Positions 11,077 through 19,798 of a stretch of 64,000 nucleotides of DNA are shown here, one piece after another; the first letter of the stretch is position 1, and each line of letters starts with the position of its first letter. Source of the stretch: Streptomyces sp. ML-6. Lineage in GTDB: Bacteria > Actinomycetota > Actinomycetes > Streptomycetales > Streptomycetaceae. The position numbers and the translations under genes were made by a program. The notes under the pieces are model-generated. The model did no database searches. It saw only the letters and a list, made by a program, of their open reading frames with translations, and was not told the origin of the DNA. The DNA is taken from NCBI RefSeq assembly GCF_030116705.1, contig NZ_JAOTIK010000001.1, forward strand, positions 4,182,501-4,246,500. Reading direction: 5' to 3'.

Positions 11077-12452
11077 CGCCCTCCACCTCCGGTGCTGTTG
11101 TTGCCTGAACTGCCTGATCCGCCGCCCCGGTGGGAGCGGCTGCCGTGCGGGGTGCCGGAGGTCGGCGCCGATCCGCTGCGCGGCGGGGGCGCGGCGGGGG
11201 CGCCGCCGGAGCCGCGGGAGCTGTGCGCGGCGACACCGCCGCTGATCGGGTTGGCGGGCCTGCCGCTGCCCGTGCTGGTGCCGCCGTCCGAGCCGCTGCG
11301 GCCGCTGTGCGTCTTGATGCCCTGGGAGACGAGGGCGGCGGGGGAGCTGACCAGGGCGGCGGCCTGGGAGCCGTCGGTGGCCTGCTTGCGGTTGGTGCGG
11401 GCGCCCTGGATCTCGTCGCCGAAGCCGGGGACGAACCGGTAGATCATGGCGGAGGCGAAGATCGCCAGCAGGATGATCGCGAGGCCCGACACGACGGCGG
11501 AGATCGCGTCCGGTCCCTCGTTCTGGGAGAGCGCGCCGGCCAGTCCGAGCACGACGGCGATGACCGGCTTCACCATGATCACCGCGATCATGATGCCCGC
11601 CCAGCGCCGGACGTGGCCCCACATGTTCTTGTCGACGAGCCCGGCGTAGACGACGGTGCCGAGCAGGGCGCCGACGTAGAGCAGGGCGGCCCGGATGACG
11701 AGCTCCAGCCAGAGGATGCCCGCGGCGAGGATCGACACGAGCGAGACGACGATCAGCATGATCGGCCCGCCGCCGATGTCGGTGCCCTTCTTGAGGGCTT
11801 CGGCGAACGACCCGAAGAAGACGTCCGTCTGCCCGCCCGAGGAGGTGGCGATGACCTCGGTGACGCCGTCGGTCGCGGAGACGACCGTGTAGAGGATCAG
11901 CGGGGTGAACGCGGAGGCGAGCACCGTCAGCCACAGGAAGCCGATGGCCTCGGAGATCGCGGTCGTCAGCGGCACGCCGCGGATCGCCCGCTTGGCCACG
12001 GCCAGCAGCCACAGGATGAGCGTGAGGACGGTGGAGGCGGCGAAGACGATCGCGTACTGCTGGAGGAACTTGGTGTTCGTGAAGTCGACGGTGGCGGTGC
12101 TCTTCACGGCCTCGCTGAGCTTGCCGACGATCCACGCGGCGGCGTCGGCGCAGCCGCGGGCGAGGGAGGAGAGCGGGTCGAGCGAGTCGTTCAGGCCGGA
12201 GGGGGCGACGCCGTTGGAGGAGGCGTTGCCGTCGCCGTTTTCGCAGTAGTCACGTGCCGGCCCGGCGATGAGTCCGCATGCGTCGCTGCTCCCGCTCGGC
12301 GAGGGCGAGGGCGAGGGGGAGACGGAGGGGGAGGAAGAGGGGTCGGGGGTCGGATCTGCGGTTGCTCGTGCGGCGAACAGGAACAAGAGCGCGTGGACAG
12401 TGCCGAGCGCCGCTGTGACCGAGCCGACGCGGGCTCGGAGGCTACCGGGCAT
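11073..12452 (-). CDS. TrbL/VirB6-like polytopic membrane protein
   Basis: A 459-residue protein with an N-terminal signal-like helix, a Pro/Ser-rich spacer, five or six transmembrane segments between about residues 130 and 345, and a long Gly/Ser-rich, positively charged C-terminal tail. This is the layout of VirB6/TrbL channel components. The ATG at 12452 was chosen because GGAGG lies 8 nt before it; it overlaps the preceding gene by 11 nt. An in-frame ATG at 12473 has no such site. Confidence 0.8.
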   Translation of the reverse strand: MPGSLRARVGSVTAALGTVHALLFLFAARATADPTPDPSSSPSVSPSPSPSPSGSSDACGLIAGPARDYCENGDGNASSNGVAPSGLNDSLDPLSSLARGCADAAAWIVGKLSEAVKSTATVDFTNTKFLQQYAIVFAASTVLTLILWLLAVAKRAIRGVPLTTAISEAIGFLWLTVLASAFTPLILYTVVSATDGVTEVIATSSGGQTDVFFGSFAEALKKGTDIGGGPIMLIVVSLVSILAAGILWLELVIRAALLYVGALLGTVVYAGLVDKNMWGHVRRWAGIMIAVIMVKPVIAVVLGLAGALSQNEGPDAISAVVSGLAIILLAIFASAMIYRFVPGFGDEIQGARTNRKQATDGSQAAALVSSPAALVSQGIKTHSGRSGSDGGTSTGSGRPANPISGGVAAHSSRGSGGAPAAPPPRSGSAPTSGTPHGSRSHRGGGSGSSGNNSTGGGGR

Positions 12453-13311
12453 AGGTGAAACCTCCGAACCCATTCACCGCGTCAGCGATCTCGTCGGAGC
12501 CGGAAACGGGATTGTCACCGGTCACGGGGGTGGGGCCCTCGTTCTGGCTGGTCTCCAGGACCTTCCAGTCGGATCCGTTCCATTTGAGTTTCATGGTCAC
12601 GGTGAACCAACCATTGGTGACCGGCTTGGTGGACTCGTCACCGGTGAGGCCGAACAGGCCCGAGCACCAGACCTCCACCTCTGCGGACTGGTCTGTGTAA
12701 GTTTTGATCTTCGTGCCCGCCGGCAGGGTCCGGTTGACGAAGACCGATCCGGCCGGGGCAGTGCCATCGGCGTTGAGGCCGATCTGAGCCAGGAAATTTG
12801 GGGAGTAGTCGGCGTCGAAGCCTTTCTGAAGACTGTCGTTCGTGCTGGATTCCGCGATGGCCTGCACGATTTCGTGCCGACGAGTCTTGTTGAACATGCC
12901 GTCGGAGCCCAGGAGCGCGGCGTAGTTCGCCGCCGCGCTCTGCGCCCCCTGCTCGTCATGGGCGAACCCCGACGGGATCGTGCCGTTCTTCCCCGTCACC
13001 GGCTTCGTCCCCGTGGCCGCCGTGGACGACGAGTCCGGCTTGCTTCCCGGGCCCCCCGACCCGTCGCCGTTGTCGTTCCGGTCGCCCCCGCCCATGTTGG
13101 CGAAGGCGATGGCCGCGAGCAGGAGGACGACCACGCCGACCATCGTGACGAGGGAGCGTGGCTTGCGGGCGGGGCGGCGGGAAGCGCCGTAGCCTTCGCC
13201 CTCGCCGTCGGGAAGCCGGGTACGGGTCTGGCGCGTGCCGCCGATGGTGCTGTAGGGATCATCGGTACGGACAGCGTCGTCGCCGTAGCCGCCCTCGTCG
13301 CCGTGGCTCAT
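12442..13311 (-). CDS. TcpC-like single-pass membrane protein
   Basis: A 289-residue protein with a charged cytosolic N-terminus, one transmembrane helix (LVTMVGVVVLLLAAIAFANM) and an extracellular domain. Its middle resembles the NTF2-like domain of conjugative TcpC/VirB8 proteins (AAANYAALLGSDGMF; later VEVWCSGLFGLTG and WFTVTMKLKWNGSDWKV). It would form the periplasm-side scaffold of the apparatus. The ATG at 13311 is preferred over the GTG three codons upstream. It precedes the TrbL-like gene with overlap. Confidence 0.72.
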   Translation of the reverse strand: MSHGDEGGYGDDAVRTDDPYSTIGGTRQTRTRLPDGEGEGYGASRRPARKPRSLVTMVGVVVLLLAAIAFANMGGGDRNDNGDGSGGPGSKPDSSSTAATGTKPVTGKNGTIPSGFAHDEQGAQSAAANYAALLGSDGMFNKTRRHEIVQAIAESSTNDSLQKGFDADYSPNFLAQIGLNADGTAPAGSVFVNRTLPAGTKIKTYTDQSAEVEVWCSGLFGLTGDESTKPVTNGWFTVTMKLKWNGSDWKVLETSQNEGPTPVTGDNPVSGSDEIADAVNGFGGFTYAR

Positions 13312-13488
13312 GCCGCGCACGCCCCCTCAACCGTTTCCTGGACCGGGTAGTACGACGGTAGCCGTGCAGGTTTCCGCGCGGACGCGGTGTGATGACTCGA
13401 CATCAGGGAGACGCAACCTCTGCCGGTGGGCACGACGGACGGATGGTGGGGATGGGCGGGATCGCCCCTGGCGTGGGCCGACTGCCGG

Positions 13489-13797
13489 TCAGACAGCCAT
13501 TCCGTAGACGATGGTGAACACGGTTCCCAGCGATCCGATGATGAACACACCGGTCAGACCCGCAACGATCAGCCCCTTGCCCTGCTCGGCGCTGAACGTG
13601 TCGCGCAGGGCCGTGGCGCCGATGCGTTGCTTCGCCGCGCCCCACACCGCGATGCCGAGGCAGAGCAGGATGGCGATGGCCATCACGACCTCGATCATTA
13701 CGCGGGCCTCGTTGCCCAAGGACCCGAACGGCCCCCAGTTCGGGGCGATTCCGCCGATGATGGTGGTGATGTCGCCCTTTTCCGCTGCCAGGATCAT
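13489..13797 (-). CDS. Small two-helix membrane protein, VirB2/TrbC pilin-like
   Basis: A 102-residue protein from the ATG at 13797, with AGGGGCGG upstream. Two hydrophobic helices (about residues 35-55 and 80-100) are separated by a short basic, hydrophilic loop (KQRIGATALRDTF). Size, topology and position as first gene of the type IV-like operon fit a VirB2/TrbC-type pilin subunit. Pilin identity is inferred from topology and context rather than from a firm motif. A 177-bp gap separates it from the next gene. Confidence 0.6.
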   Translation of the reverse strand: MILAAEKGDITTIIGGIAPNWGPFGSLGNEARVMIEVVMAIAILLCLGIAVWGAAKQRIGATALRDTFSAEQGKGLIVAGLTGVFIIGSLGTVFTIVYGMAV

Positions 13798-14119
13798 GTA
13801 AGTCACCGCCCCTGTTGGGTAGTTCGTTGCCCCCTGCCGCGCGGCACGGGTCACTCTCTATCTTCGCTGATGAAACTGCTTTCGCACGACGGCTTGACGG
13901 CTCTCTTTACCCGGATCCCGCACGTTTGACCGGTCCGGCCGTCCTGACCAGCGGGTCGGAGCGGTATGTGACCAAATACGTATGATTACTCTGTGTATCA
14001 CGGAGGGTGACCCCGGGCAATGACTGCCATCCCGCCACCTTGGCCGAGATTTTTTGCGCAGGCCTCAGCAGGTTCCGACGGGTCCCGGCGGGTCCTCGGT
14101 CCGGTCGGAGCAGGGGTGC
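13798..14119. other. Intergenic region upstream of the type IV-like operon
   Basis: No convincing gene. An AT-rich patch at about 13970-14000 (AAATACGTATGATTACTCTG) contrasts with the GC-rich surroundings and may hold the operon promoter, but I cannot assign -35 and -10 boxes. A plus-strand frame opening at 14020 after GGAGGG runs into the DUF402 gene antisense and does not look coding. Confidence 0.4.
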
Positions 14120-14758
14120 TCAGAGCAGCGGGTGGCGCGGCACGGGGGGCCGGGGCGGGGTTTTCCAGGATCGTGGTGGCCGGAAATCGCACCAAGTGCC
14201 GTCGAAGGGAAACGTTCCAGCCTCGGCGAGTCGTGCGACCGCGTGGCCCTCCTCGCGGATGGCCGATGCCTCGTCGGCCGACCAGTAGGCCGGGTCGCCG
14301 GTCTTCTCGGCGAAGGATTCCTCGTCCTTCCACCGCCAGCTCCGGTCCGGGGCCACGTTGATGTCGAGTTCGTGGTCGGCGATGTCGATGTCGTCGCCGC
14401 GGTGGACCCGGTGCTCCAGGTTCACGTACCAGCCGCGGAACTTCTTTCGGCGGCCGAAGAGCCAGAGCACCGAGTGCGCGGCGTCGTCCGGCTGGTAGAA
14501 GAGCGCGCTGCCCATCGGCCACCGGTCGGCGACCACCGGGTATCCGTCGGCGGGGCGGTCGCCCGGGGCGATGTCCCGCAGGTGCGCCCCGCCCGGGAGC
14601 TTCGTGCGCCACATCGGGGTGCGGGTCTCCATCCACACCAGCTGGCCCCTGTCGGTGCGCTCGACGAGGCGCACGGGCACCGATGCGCTCAGGTGGCCGC
14701 CTACGAAGAAGTTCCAGTGGAGGATCCGGCCCGGCTCGTCGTTCATGCCGCTGATCAT
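14120..14758 (-). CDS. DUF402 domain protein
   Basis: A protein of about 212 residues with DUF402 hallmarks: an N-terminal barrel-like part (HWNFFVGGHLSASVPVRLVE), the WYVNLEHRVHRGDD strand, DHELDINVAPDRSWRWKDE and the carboxylate-rich segment leading to the C-terminal helix. Characterised relatives are nucleoside di/triphosphate phosphohydrolases, but that activity is not certain here. Candidate starts are ATG 14758 (used) and ATG 14746; 14794 lies inside a palindrome and is less likely. The C-terminus is Pro/Arg-rich and may be lineage-specific. Confidence 0.75.
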   Translation of the reverse strand: MISGMNDEPGRILHWNFFVGGHLSASVPVRLVERTDRGQLVWMETRTPMWRTKLPGGAHLRDIAPGDRPADGYPVVADRWPMGSALFYQPDDAAHSVLWLFGRRKKFRGWYVNLEHRVHRGDDIDIADHELDINVAPDRSWRWKDEESFAEKTGDPAYWSADEASAIREEGHAVARLAEAGTFPFDGTWCDFRPPRSWKTPPRPPVPRHPLL

Positions 14759-14786
14759 TCCCGCGCCACGCAGGCCGGACACGTGA

Positions 14787-14802
14787 CCGGACATATGTCC
14801 GG
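14787..14802. promoter_or_regulatory. Perfect 16-bp palindrome, candidate operator
   Basis: CCGGACATATGTCCGG is perfectly self-complementary and lies 29-44 nt upstream of the chosen DUF402 start. A second imperfect inverted pair, GGATC...GATCC, follows directly at 14801-14818. Position and symmetry suggest a repressor site; no regulator is identified. Confidence 0.45.
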
Positions 14803-14924
14803 ATCATCTGTCAGATCCGTCATATACCGAACCTGTCGGGCCGTCACGTGGTGCCCAACCGGTAGGCGGAACGGGCGGAACGGGCGGTGACGAGGTGGAT
14901 CGTACGACGGCCGGGCCGGCGGCC

Positions 14925-15359
14925 TCAGTCGGAGGCGATGCCCCGGGCGGCGAGGATCTCCTTCTTGAACGGGACGCCCAGCCCGCAGTCCTCGGCGCCG
15001 ATGATCCGCCGCAGGTTCGGCAACAGGTCCAGGTCGTCGAGCGAATGCACGTCGAACAGGTCGTCCTCGCCGTCCCAGACCGGGGAGCACTCGCAGTACA
15101 CCTGGAGCCCGCCGTCGATGAGGAGGGTGTCCACCGTCGCCAGCAGTTCCTCGCTGATCTCCAGGGCCTCGAAGTGGGAGCGGGCCTCGTCGAGCACCGT
15201 GTAGGCGAGGTCGTTGTCGTACGCGTAGAGCTGCGCGTCGTCGATCCCCTTCGCCTTCAGGCATTCGTTGATGCTGAAGGCCGGGGTGAGCGTCCTGTCC
15301 TGGTACATGAGTTTCTCGATGACCAGGAGCTTGAAGTTGAAGTCGCGAAAGGCAGGCAT
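14925..15359 (-). CDS. Conserved hypothetical protein (144 residues)
   Basis: A small acidic cytosolic protein starting with FRDFNFKLLVIEKLMYQ, without signal peptide or membrane helix. Leu-Leu-rich and Asp/Glu-rich helices run through it, including an acidic cluster WDGEDDLFDVHSLDDLD near residue 100. I recall similar proteins in other Streptomyces but cannot name a characterised function; the acidic character would fit a protein-interaction role such as immunity or inhibition. The start ATG lacks a strong ribosome binding site. Confidence 0.65.
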   Translation of the reverse strand: MPAFRDFNFKLLVIEKLMYQDRTLTPAFSINECLKAKGIDDAQLYAYDNDLAYTVLDEARSHFEALEISEELLATVDTLLIDGGLQVYCECSPVWDGEDDLFDVHSLDDLDLLPNLRRIIGAEDCGLGVPFKKEILAARGIASD

Positions 15360-15493
15360 ACCGGGACCATAACCAGCCCTTCTGACACTGGAGCCGGAAC
15401 GGGAGACGACCCGGATCCGGTCCCGGAGCCGGACCCGGAGGCGTGGAGCCCGTGGCCGAGGGGTTGTCAGTCCCGCCTGCCAGACTCGTACAC

Positions 15494-18400
15494 ATGACCA
15501 GCAGCACCGGACCTTCCGTTCCGCTCCCGGCCAATCACCGCGTCTCCGAGACGTACGTCGACTGGGCGCGCGTCCACGCCCCCGGCGCCGAGGGCGACGC
15601 CCGCGACGTGCTGGCGAAGGCGGACCATGACCGGTACGGGGCGTGGGAGAAGCCCGGACGGTTCGTGGACGGGGCGGCGCGGCTGGCCCGGGGGCTGCCG
15701 GCCGCCCATCTGCCGTGGTTCTGGGACACCATCGGGCACTGGATGCTGGAGACGCACCGCCGTTCCGCCGCCCGTGCGTACGGGTACGCGCGCGCTGCGG
15801 AGCGTACGCACGAGCTGCCGGTCGACACCGGCTGGCGGTGGGCGAACCTCCAGTTGTTCGCCCGGTTCGGCGCGCTTCCCGCCACCGAGATCAGCGGCGC
15901 TCCGGCCTGGCTGGCCGGGGTCTTCGAACCGGGCGACGCGCACCGCGAGTTCGTGCGGCTGCTGACCGTCTGGGCGGCGTCGCCGGGTGAGCTTCCCGCC
16001 GATCTGGCCCGCCGGGTCCGGGACTCCGCGCGCGCGGCCGGTCACGGCACCGACGAGGAGGCGCGGGTGCTGGGCGAGGTGCTCGCGGCCGCCCGCGGAA
16101 AGGCCGTGCCGGACCGGCTGCTCGACGCGGCGCTCGGCCCGCTCGCCGCCCACCGGCCGGCCGACGACACGGCCACCGCCCTGCTCGACCTGTTCCCCGA
16201 TTCGAAGAACGACGCGGCGGCCTGGCTGCGGCTGCTCATCGGCTGCGGGGCCGCCGACGCCGCCGCAGCCGGCCGGATCGTTCCGGAGGGCGGCCTCGGC
16301 GAGTGGCTGCGGCGGTACGCCGCCCAGTACTCCCACCGCAGGTCCGACGGCGGGGTGCGCCGTCAGGCCATGCCCGCCGAACTCTTCGACCTGGTCACCC
16401 GGTTCGCCCCGCGGCTGAAGGCGGACGGCACCCCGGTCCGGCTCCACGAGGACCGCTACCAGTGGCCGCATCTGGACGCCGACCTGCTCGACGTCTGCCT
16501 CGCCGAGGGCATCCCCGTCCACGACCCCGGCCCCGCCATCTCCCTGGAGTTCTGGGACAAGGAGTCGCAGCGCGACCTGCGGGCCCTCGCCTCCGACCCG
16601 GTGTTCGGCCCCCGGCTCGAGGGCACGGTCCACGCCGGGCTCAGGTCCCGGGGCGGCACGGCCATCAGCCGGCTCCCGCACAATCCGGGCATCGCCGCCG
16701 AGGTGCACGGCCGGATCGAGAAGCTGCTCGACACCCTGCGCGGCGGCGGGCTCGCCGCGGCCGACGAGGCCGTGGACGAGCTGCACGGCCTCCTCGACCG
16801 GCCCACCGCCGTGGCCCTGGACGGCATCGAGGAGGCCCTCGACGCGCTGGACCTCACCGGCCCGCTGGCCCGGGCCCTGCGCGCGGGGCTGCCCGAGGAG
16901 CTGGGCTGGCCCGCCCTGGAGGAGGCCCTCGCCGAATTCGGGCCGGCCGAGACGGTGCACGTCACCTGCACCTGGCCGGTGCTCACGGTGTACGGGGAGC
17001 GCCGCGCGTTCGCCGTCGACCACGCGGGCCGGTGCGGCGAGCACGCCCTGGGACTGCCGGAGGGGGCCGCCTTCCCCACGGTGCACTGGGTCGGCGGCCA
17101 GTTCCTCGTCTCCTGGCCGGGCGGGGGCGAGGACAGGTCCGTCACGACGGCGTACTGGTCGGACAGCCCCGCCGACACGTTCGAACCGGAACAGTCCTAC
17201 GGGCTCCGCCCTTACGGCGGCATCATCCAGGGCGGCCTCGGCTACCAGTTCCGGACCCCGGACGGCGGCGGCCGGTTCGACGGCGAGAACGTCCTGCGCC
17301 CCGGCGACACCTCGGGCATCGGCCACGGCCTCCGCGACTACCAGATGTACGACGGCCGGTACTTCTGGAGCAGCGAGGTGTTCGGCGAGGACCGACGCAA
17401 GGGGTGGACCCGCCTGGACCCCGCCACCGGTGTGCCCACCGCCGACCCCGCCCTGCCCGGCTTCCACGCGCCCGACGCGTCACCGGACGGCACCAGGCCC
17501 TTCCTCGACCACCGCATCCTCGCCGAACTGCCGCCCGGCGCCCCGCCGTCCCCGCTCGGCCAGGACGGCCGGCTCACCGGCTGTCGGATCGACCACCACA
17601 CCCCGTACGCCGGTCCCTCGCCCCGCGCGTTCGAGCTGAGGTCCGTCGACGGCCGCACCGCGTCCTACCGCACCACCACCTTGGGCCGCCGCCCGTGGGG
17701 CATCCTCGGACTCCCGGCCGGTGGCGAGGACGCCGTCGTGGTCGGCGACACCACCGTCCGCTGCCACGCCGCCGAGGACAACTCGCTGCTCTGGCAGGTC
17801 CGGGGCTTCCCCGGCAGCCGCTACGGCGGACCGGTCCGGGCCACCCTCGGCGAGGAGGCCGGAGCCGTGCCGCCGCCCGCCTTCTGGCACTTCCTCACCC
17901 CGCGCGACGAACCGTCCTCCCACGCGCTGCGCGCGGTCACCGACGAGGTCGTGCGCGAACTGCTGGCGTCCGGCGCCGAGGTGGCGCCGCCCGGGGTGAC
18001 CGACCCCCGGGTCCGGCAGGGCGTCACCCGCGCCGTGCGGCTCGCCGCCGACGTGCTGCGCCGCCTCCGGGAGCTGGCGCACCGGGTGGCCGTCATGCGT
18101 GCCGGCCCGGTCGTCGAGCTGCCCGACCCGGTGCCCGACACCCGGCTCGTCCCGGCCCTGCACGGCCTGCTGCCCCAACTGCGGGGCTACGAGGAGCGGC
18201 CGCCGCAGCCGCAGCCCGCCCTCCTCACGGCGGTCGCCGCCGACGGCCGGTACCTGCGCGGCGAGATCGACGACGAGGTGCGGGTGCTGGCCCTGCCCGC
18301 CCCGCCGCCCGAGTGGGCGGCGCTGACCGGCCGGATCGACGCCGTGGCCTGGCGGGCGGTCGTCGCCGCCACCCCGGACGAGCACCGGGGGGCCCTCACC

Positions 18401-19678
18401 GCGCTGCTCGACGTGTGGAGCCGCCAGCCGTTCGCGGAACGGGGCACCACCTGGCGCACCGGCCGCGCGCCCGAGGCCGGGGTCGCCGAACTCCGGGCGT
18501 CCGGCGCCCAGGTGGCCTCCGGCCCGGTCCGCAGCGACCTGGTGCCCTTCCTGCACCGGGCCGCCGAGCCGGAGCCCACAGGTGCCGAGGAGTGCGGGAC
18601 CCGCACCGTCGCGGGGGACGACACCGCCCGGCTCCCCCGCCTGCTCGCCCTCCTCGCCGAACGCGGCCCGCTGCCGGTGCCCGAGGAGGCCGTGGACCTG
18701 TTCCGCTGGCGTACGGGGGTGCCGCGCGCCATCGCCGCCCTGGTCCTCGACGGCTTCTTCGGCAGCGACGACTACACGGCGCACCTGAAGCTGTGCCGCA
18801 CCAAGCCGTACAAGGCCGACCGGGAGACCGTGTACGCGTACGACCACCTGCGGCATCGCCTCGGCCTCGCAGGCCGGCGTGCCGTGCTCGCCGCCGCCGT
18901 GCCCGCCGACCCCGCGGAGCTCTGGGCCCCCGGCGGCATGACCGCCGCCGCGGACCGGATGGCCGCCGAATGGTCCGGACGGCTCCCGGTCACCGGGTAC
19001 GTCGACGACGGCAGCCATGCCGCCGCGCTGGCCAAGGACCACGGCCTGCCCGACACCTGGGCCACCGCCCTGCTCACCGGCCGCCTTCCGGAAGCCCCGC
19101 TGGACGCCGACGGGGCTCGGGCCGCCGTCACCGCGATCACCTGGGCGTTCACCGAGCGACCGGTCGGCGACCCGGCCGCGGCGGGTGCCCGCACCCTGCT
19201 CGACGGGCTCACGGACGCCCCCGCCGGTTCGCTCCAGGACGCCGTCGGCCCGCTCACGGACATACCCGCCGACCGGCTCACCGCCCTGCGCGCCCTGGCG
19301 GACCGTTCGGCGGCCACCCCGGTCCCGCCGGGCCAGTACGAGGCCAACCCGCTCTTCAGCGCCCCGGACCTGGTGGACGAGGTGGCGGAGTCCCTCGGCG
19401 TCGGCCGCGACGCGGCGGCACTCCACCTCCAGCTGCACGCCCTCGACCGCCCGGCCGACCGCACCGTACGCCGCTGGAACGCCTGGACCCTCGACCACCA
19501 CCGCGCCGTCCGCAAGGAACTCACCGCCGCGAAGGCCCCGCGCCCCGCCGCGAAGACCCCGACCGCCGACCCGTCCGCCCCGACCGCCGACCCGTCCGCC
19601 GCTGCCGCCGTGCCGGCCCCGGCGCACGAACGGTTCGCCCACGCCTGGGCGACGGCCGGCGCTCCTCCCGGGCGGTGA
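15494..19678 (+). CDS. Very large conserved protein of unknown function (1394 residues)
   Basis: A continuous 4.2-kb frame with strong GC-rich third-position bias. There is no signal peptide or clear transmembrane segment, so it is probably cytosolic. The N-terminal third is helical (ARGLPAAHLPWFWDTIGHW; PADLARRVRDSARAAGHG). A beta-rich middle part (about residues 480-760) contains Trp/Tyr/Gly-rich strands such as FPTVHWVGGQFLVSW and VTTAYWSDSPADTF that could form a propeller-like domain. The C-terminal third is helical and ends in Ala/Pro/Thr repeats. No catalytic motif is recognised. The ATG at 15494 is preferred over a GTG 17 codons upstream on codon usage. Confidence 0.72.
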   Translation: MTSSTGPSVPLPANHRVSETYVDWARVHAPGAEGDARDVLAKADHDRYGAWEKPGRFVDGAARLARGLPAAHLPWFWDTIGHWMLETHRRSAARAYGYARAAERTHELPVDTGWRWANLQLFARFGALPATEISGAPAWLAGVFEPGDAHREFVRLLTVWAASPGELPADLARRVRDSARAAGHGTDEEARVLGEVLAAARGKAVPDRLLDAALGPLAAHRPADDTATALLDLFPDSKNDAAAWLRLLIGCGAADAAAAGRIVPEGGLGEWLRRYAAQYSHRRSDGGVRRQAMPAELFDLVTRFAPRLKADGTPVRLHEDRYQWPHLDADLLDVCLAEGIPVHDPGPAISLEFWDKESQRDLRALASDPVFGPRLEGTVHAGLRSRGGTAISRLPHNPGIAAEVHGRIEKLLDTLRGGGLAAADEAVDELHGLLDRPTAVALDGIEEALDALDLTGPLARALRAGLPEELGWPALEEALAEFGPAETVHVTCTWPVLTVYGERRAFAVDHAGRCGEHALGLPEGAAFPTVHWVGGQFLVSWPGGGEDRSVTTAYWSDSPADTFEPEQSYGLRPYGGIIQGGLGYQFRTPDGGGRFDGENVLRPGDTSGIGHGLRDYQMYDGRYFWSSEVFGEDRRKGWTRLDPATGVPTADPALPGFHAPDASPDGTRPFLDHRILAELPPGAPPSPLGQDGRLTGCRIDHHTPYAGPSPRAFELRSVDGRTASYRTTTLGRRPWGILGLPAGGEDAVVVGDTTVRCHAAEDNSLLWQVRGFPGSRYGGPVRATLGEEAGAVPPPAFWHFLTPRDEPSSHALRAVTDEVVRELLASGAEVAPPGVTDPRVRQGVTRAVRLAADVLRRLRELAHRVAVMRAGPVVELPDPVPDTRLVPALHGLLPQLRGYEERPPQPQPALLTAVAADGRYLRGEIDDEVRVLALPAPPPEWAALTGRIDAVAWRAVVAATPDEHRGALTALLDVWSRQPFAERGTTWRTGRAPEAGVAELRASGAQVASGPVRSDLVPFLHRAAEPEPTGAEECGTRTVAGDDTARLPRLLALLAERGPLPVPEEAVDLFRWRTGVPRAIAALVLDGFFGSDDYTAHLKLCRTKPYKADRETVYAYDHLRHRLGLAGRRAVLAAAVPADPAELWAPGGMTAAADRMAAEWSGRLPVTGYVDDGSHAAALAKDHGLPDTWATALLTGRLPEAPLDADGARAAVTAITWAFTERPVGDPAAAGARTLLDGLTDAPAGSLQDAVGPLTDIPADRLTALRALADRSAATPVPPGQYEANPLFSAPDLVDEVAESLGVGRDAAALHLQLHALDRPADRTVRRWNAWTLDHHRAVRKELTAAKAPRPAAKTPTADPSAPTADPSAAAAVPAPAHERFAHAWATAGAPPGR

Positions 19679-19765
19679 GGCCGGGGGACTCGGCGGTGAG
19701 GTCGGCGACTCGGTGGTGGGACTGAGGATTCGGCGGTGAGACTGGGGACTCGGCGGTGAGGCCCG
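19671..19765. repeat. Degenerate direct repeats of GACTCGGCGGTGAG
   Basis: At least four imperfect copies of a GACTCGGCGGTGAG-like unit, with 18-30 nt period, start at the stop codon of the 1394-residue protein and run towards the convergent Immunity-49 gene. No terminator hairpin is seen. It is probably a slippage-generated intergenic repeat. Confidence 0.6.
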
Positions 19766-19798
19766 GCGCCTGGCGGGGAGACCCGGAGTCCGGTGGCC

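Noticed and set aside
14020..14361. Plus-strand frame after GGAGGG at 14006
   Set aside because: It runs antisense through the DUF402 C-terminus, is Arg/Gly-rich and has no recognisable content beyond the first codons.
16303..19725. A 1140-codon plus-strand frame and a 720-codon minus-strand frame over the large unknown gene
   Set aside because: Both are Arg/Pro/Gly-rich shadows; only the 15494 frame has normal amino-acid composition and coding bias.
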